From Pseudomonadota bacterium (GTDB lineage Bacteria; Pseudomonadota; Gammaproteobacteria; Burkholderiales; Burkholderiaceae_B): a stretch of DNA of 7,064 nt. Below, in pieces: positions 4,820 to 7,064 of this stretch. A program made the translations under genes and the position numbers. The DNA lies in assembly GCA_021793095.1 (NCBI GenBank), contig JAJYTK010000047.1, positions 1-7,064 on the forward strand, read 5' to 3'. How positions within the stretch are numbered: position 1 is the stretch's first letter; the number at the start of each line of letters is the position of its first letter. The notes under the pieces are model-generated. The model ran no database searches. It saw only the letters and a list, made by a program, of their open reading frames with translations, and had not been told where the DNA came from.

Positions 4820-7064
4820 ACGACCCAGTGATTATGGGGTGCGCGAGCGTGCCATTTCTATAGAGCACTCTTTTTTAGTTGAGGCACCTGCGGGCTCAGG
4901 CAAAACAGAGCTATTAACCGATCGCATTTTGGCCTTGTTGGCAGTGGTGCAAAAGCCCGAAGAGATCGTGGCCATAACTTTTACGCGTAAAGCAGCTGCC
5001 GAGATGCACCAACGCGTGATAGAAAAGCTGGCAGCAGGCCGCCAAGCCCCCCCTAAAGAAGAACACCTACACAAGAGCTGGACACTGGCGCGTGCAGCGT
5101 TACAACGAGATCAGGAGCAGGGGTGGGATTTATTGAATTATCCCGCTCGTTTGGCGATCCGCACCATTGACTCATTATGTGCACATTTAGTGCAAGCCAT
5201 GCCCTGGTCGAGCGGTTTAGGAGGGATGCCCGAGATTGCTGAAAATGCAGATGAGTTATATCAACAGGCCGCCACAGAGGTGCTGTTACAGGCCACGCCA
5301 GACAACGCCACCGGCCATGTGCTTGAACATTTAAATATGTCCTTTCGCCGTGCCGAAGAGTTGATTGTAGAGATGTTGAAAAAACGCGAGCAGTGGCTGC
5401 CCGTGTTGGCCGAAAGTGCAGACGTTGAGTTGCTCGAAGACAATTTACAGGCATTGCTAGAGCGCGATTTGTCTCGGCTAGCAGAGCGGCTCCCCCTTGG
5501 GTGGGCAGCTGAGCTGGCACCATTGGCCCGTTTTGCTTGCGATTCCTTATTGACAGAGGGCAAGACCTGCCCCTTTGAGGCATTGCGTGATTGGGATGGT
5601 GCGCCGTTTCTTCCTACTGCCGATGAGCTCCCTCGTTGGCAGGCGTTGGTCAGATTTTTACTCACTGGCGATGGCAAACTGCGCAGTCCCGGTGGGATTA
5701 ATAAAAACCACGGTTTTTTGCCGCGAACCCCTGAGAAGGATTTATTGGTTCAATGGTTAAAGGATCAGGATAGAGAGGCCGCTTGGATAAAAGAATTATT
5801 CGAGGTGTGGCAATACCCTCATGGCTATACCGCAGAGCAAAGTGAAATCCTGCAGCATTTGATGGTGGTATTGCGCCAGGCGGCTGCGTATTTATGGGTG
5901 ATTTTTGCTGAACAACGGGCTGTCGATTTCAATGAGATTGCGCAGCGTGCGTTGACGGCTTTGGGCCATGCCGATGACCCGACCGAGTTGCTGCTACGTT
6001 TGGACAGAAATATCCAGCACCTGTTGGTGGATGAGTTTCAGGATACCAGTCAGTTGCAAATGCAAATCCTCGAGCGCATTATTTCGGGTTGGCAGCCTGA
6101 TGATGGCCGCACCATCTTTTTGGTGGGCGATCCGATGCAGTCTATTTACCGCTTTAGAAAAGCCGAGGTAGGACTCTTTTTGGATATTAAAGAGCAGGCG
6201 CAACTGGGCCCGGTCGCGCTTGAAGTTTTGCAGCTCAAAGAAAATTTTCGCTCTCATCCCGCTTTGGTGGATTGGGTAAATACCGCTGGGCCACTGCTAT
6301 TGGCAGCGCAGAATGACAGTGAATTTGGGGCAGTGGCCTTTAATCATGCTCAGCCCTTTCATACGGGCAGCGGTGAACGCGTCCAAGTGCATGATTTTTG
6401 GCAATGGTCTGAAAAAGATCTGCCCGAAGCAGAAAAAGAGCAGCGCCAACAAGCGCAGCGACAGGCGGCTGAACAGCGTGTGGTCGAATTGTGTCAACAA
6501 GCCCTAAAAGAATACGGACAGGAAAAGAGCCCAGTCGGTATTTTGGTGCGAGGGCGCCGTCATTTAGAGGGGTTGGTGCGTACTCTCAGTCAGGCAGGGG
6601 TGCCGTGTCGCGCAGTTGAGCTAGACCCGCTCAGCTCTCGTCCCGCCGTGCAGGACCTTATCCAACTCGTACGTGCGTTGACACACCCAGGGGATCGTAT
6701 GGCCTGGTTAGCGTTACTGCGTTCGCCATTATGTGGTTTGACATTAAATAGCCTGCATGTGTTGTGCGCTCAAGCCGATGAACATACGCCCATTCCTGCC
6801 CTATTGCAGCAGCTAGATGCATTGCAACCCCAATTGTCTCAAGAAGAATTTGAACGCCTACTGTGGGTGGCCAATGGTTTAGGGGAGTCTGTTAATGACA
6901 ATGGCCAGCATACCTTCCCTTCTTGGGTACAACAGTGTTGGCAAAAAATAGGGGGAGCCGCCATCTATCATGCCCCCACCGATCAAGAGGATGTCGAGCA
7001 GGTGTTTCGTCTGATTGATGAAATTGCCCCCTACGGTGCCTTGGATTTGCAGTTATTAGAACGT
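4809..7064 (+). CDS. UvrD/AddA-like superfamily 1A helicase, N-terminal 752 residues
   Basis: This is the ATP-dependent DNA translocase expected to pair with the preceding nuclease. The frame runs from ATG 4809 to the window end without a stop (752 codons), so the 3' part is missing. Visible motifs: Walker A EAPAGSGKTELLTDRIL (K32), motif Ia AITFTRKAAAEM (about 55-66), motif Ic TIDSLC (119-124), Walker B LLVDEFQDTS (D408, E409, Q411), motif III VGDPMQSIYRFRKAE (439-453) and motif IV LKENFRSHP (476-484, R481). Together these give an intact ATPase N-terminal half. The 2A region begins around 515. Motifs V and VI, and any C-terminal nuclease domain as in AddA, would lie beyond the window; relatives are about 1100 residues or more. 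The start is supported by AGGGGGAG 6 nt upstream. RecB and UvrD are alternative relatives, but the tandem with an AddB-like gene favours the AddA-like reading. Confidence 0.92.
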   Translation, partial: MSNRRPSDYGVRERAISIEHSFLVEAPAGSGKTELLTDRILALLAVVQKPEEIVAITFTRKAAAEMHQRVIEKLAAGRQAPPKEEHLHKSWTLARAALQRDQEQGWDLLNYPARLAIRTIDSLCAHLVQAMPWSSGLGGMPEIAENADELYQQAATEVLLQATPDNATGHVLEHLNMSFRRAEELIVEMLKKREQWLPVLAESADVELLEDNLQALLERDLSRLAERLPLGWAAELAPLARFACDSLLTEGKTCPFEALRDWDGAPFLPTADELPRWQALVRFLLTGDGKLRSPGGINKNHGFLPRTPEKDLLVQWLKDQDREAAWIKELFEVWQYPHGYTAEQSEILQHLMVVLRQAAAYLWVIFAEQRAVDFNEIAQRALTALGHADDPTELLLRLDRNIQHLLVDEFQDTSQLQMQILERIISGWQPDDGRTIFLVGDPMQSIYRFRKAEVGLFLDIKEQAQLGPVALEVLQLKENFRSHPALVDWVNTAGPLLLAAQNDSEFGAVAFNHAQPFHTGSGERVQVHDFWQWSEKDLPEAEKEQRQQAQRQAAEQRVVELCQQALKEYGQEKSPVGILVRGRRHLEGLVRTLSQAGVPCRAVELDPLSSRPAVQDLIQLVRALTHPGDRMAWLALLRSPLCGLTLNSLHVLCAQADEHTPIPALLQQLDALQPQLSQEEFERLLWVANGLGESVNDNGQHTFPSWVQQCWQKIGGAAIYHAPTDQEDVEQVFRLIDEIAPYGALDLQLLER

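Noticed and set aside
5053..5583. 176-codon open frame on the minus strand
   Set aside because: It lies wholly antisense to the helicase gene, whose own frame carries recognised family sequence. The product is Arg/Ser/Thr-rich with no domain and no ribosome site.
5261..5677. 138-codon Ser-rich open frame on the minus strand
   Set aside because: Antisense to the helicase and overlapping the other spurious frame. Its low-complexity Ser/Ala/Asn composition is typical of a shadow frame.
1..7064. CRISPR arrays, tRNA/rRNA genes, insertion sequences, prophage or defence islands
   Set aside because: No spaced direct repeats, tRNA cloverleaf signatures, transposase motifs or terminal inverted repeats were seen. 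XerD here is the housekeeping recombinase, not evidence of an integrated element.

Overview
The window is ordinary-looking, densely coded bacterial chromosome of moderate GC (by eye low-to-mid 50s percent). The gene set suggests a proteobacterium. A XerD close to the E. coli one, a ModE-type molybdate regulator, and a nuclease plus UvrD-helicase pair of the 'probable DNA repair protein' type all fit a betaproteobacterium, perhaps Alcaligenaceae-like. That placement is an inference from family resemblance, not a measured phylogeny.

Layout. The left third reads leftward: modE (1314-2129), then a 109-bp gap, then xerD (302-1204), then the 5' end of an AEC-family membrane transporter (1-296, cut by the window edge) that starts 5 nt after the xerD stop. 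The right two thirds read rightward: an 884-residue AddB/RecB-like nuclease (2165-4819), overlapped by 11 nt by a UvrD/AddA-like helicase that stays open to the window end (4809-7064, 752 codons seen). The two transcription units diverge from a 35-bp AT-rich spacer. The 109-bp gap between modE and xerD holds most of a 41-codon rightward ORF that looks protein-like. Its start lies in a 15-bp perfect dyad next to the xerD start.

How the genes work together. The nuclease and helicase should form a two-subunit AddAB-like helicase-nuclease for processing double-strand DNA ends. The helicase supplies ATP-driven translocation. The AddB-like partner lacks a Walker A and contributes a C-terminal RecB-family nuclease. 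XerD is the chromosome-dimer resolution recombinase (with XerC, at dif). ModE is a molybdate sensor with no modABC genes in view. The transporter's substrate is unknown.

Most interesting points: (1) the AddB-like protein keeps all its nuclease residues but appears to have lost three of the four cysteines of the AddB iron-sulfur 'staple'; (2) the unannotated 41-codon ORF between xerD and modE; (3) the dyad at the xerD start, whose arms resemble the inner parts of the XerC and XerD binding sites of dif. No RNA genes, mobile elements, CRISPR arrays or convincing terminators were seen.
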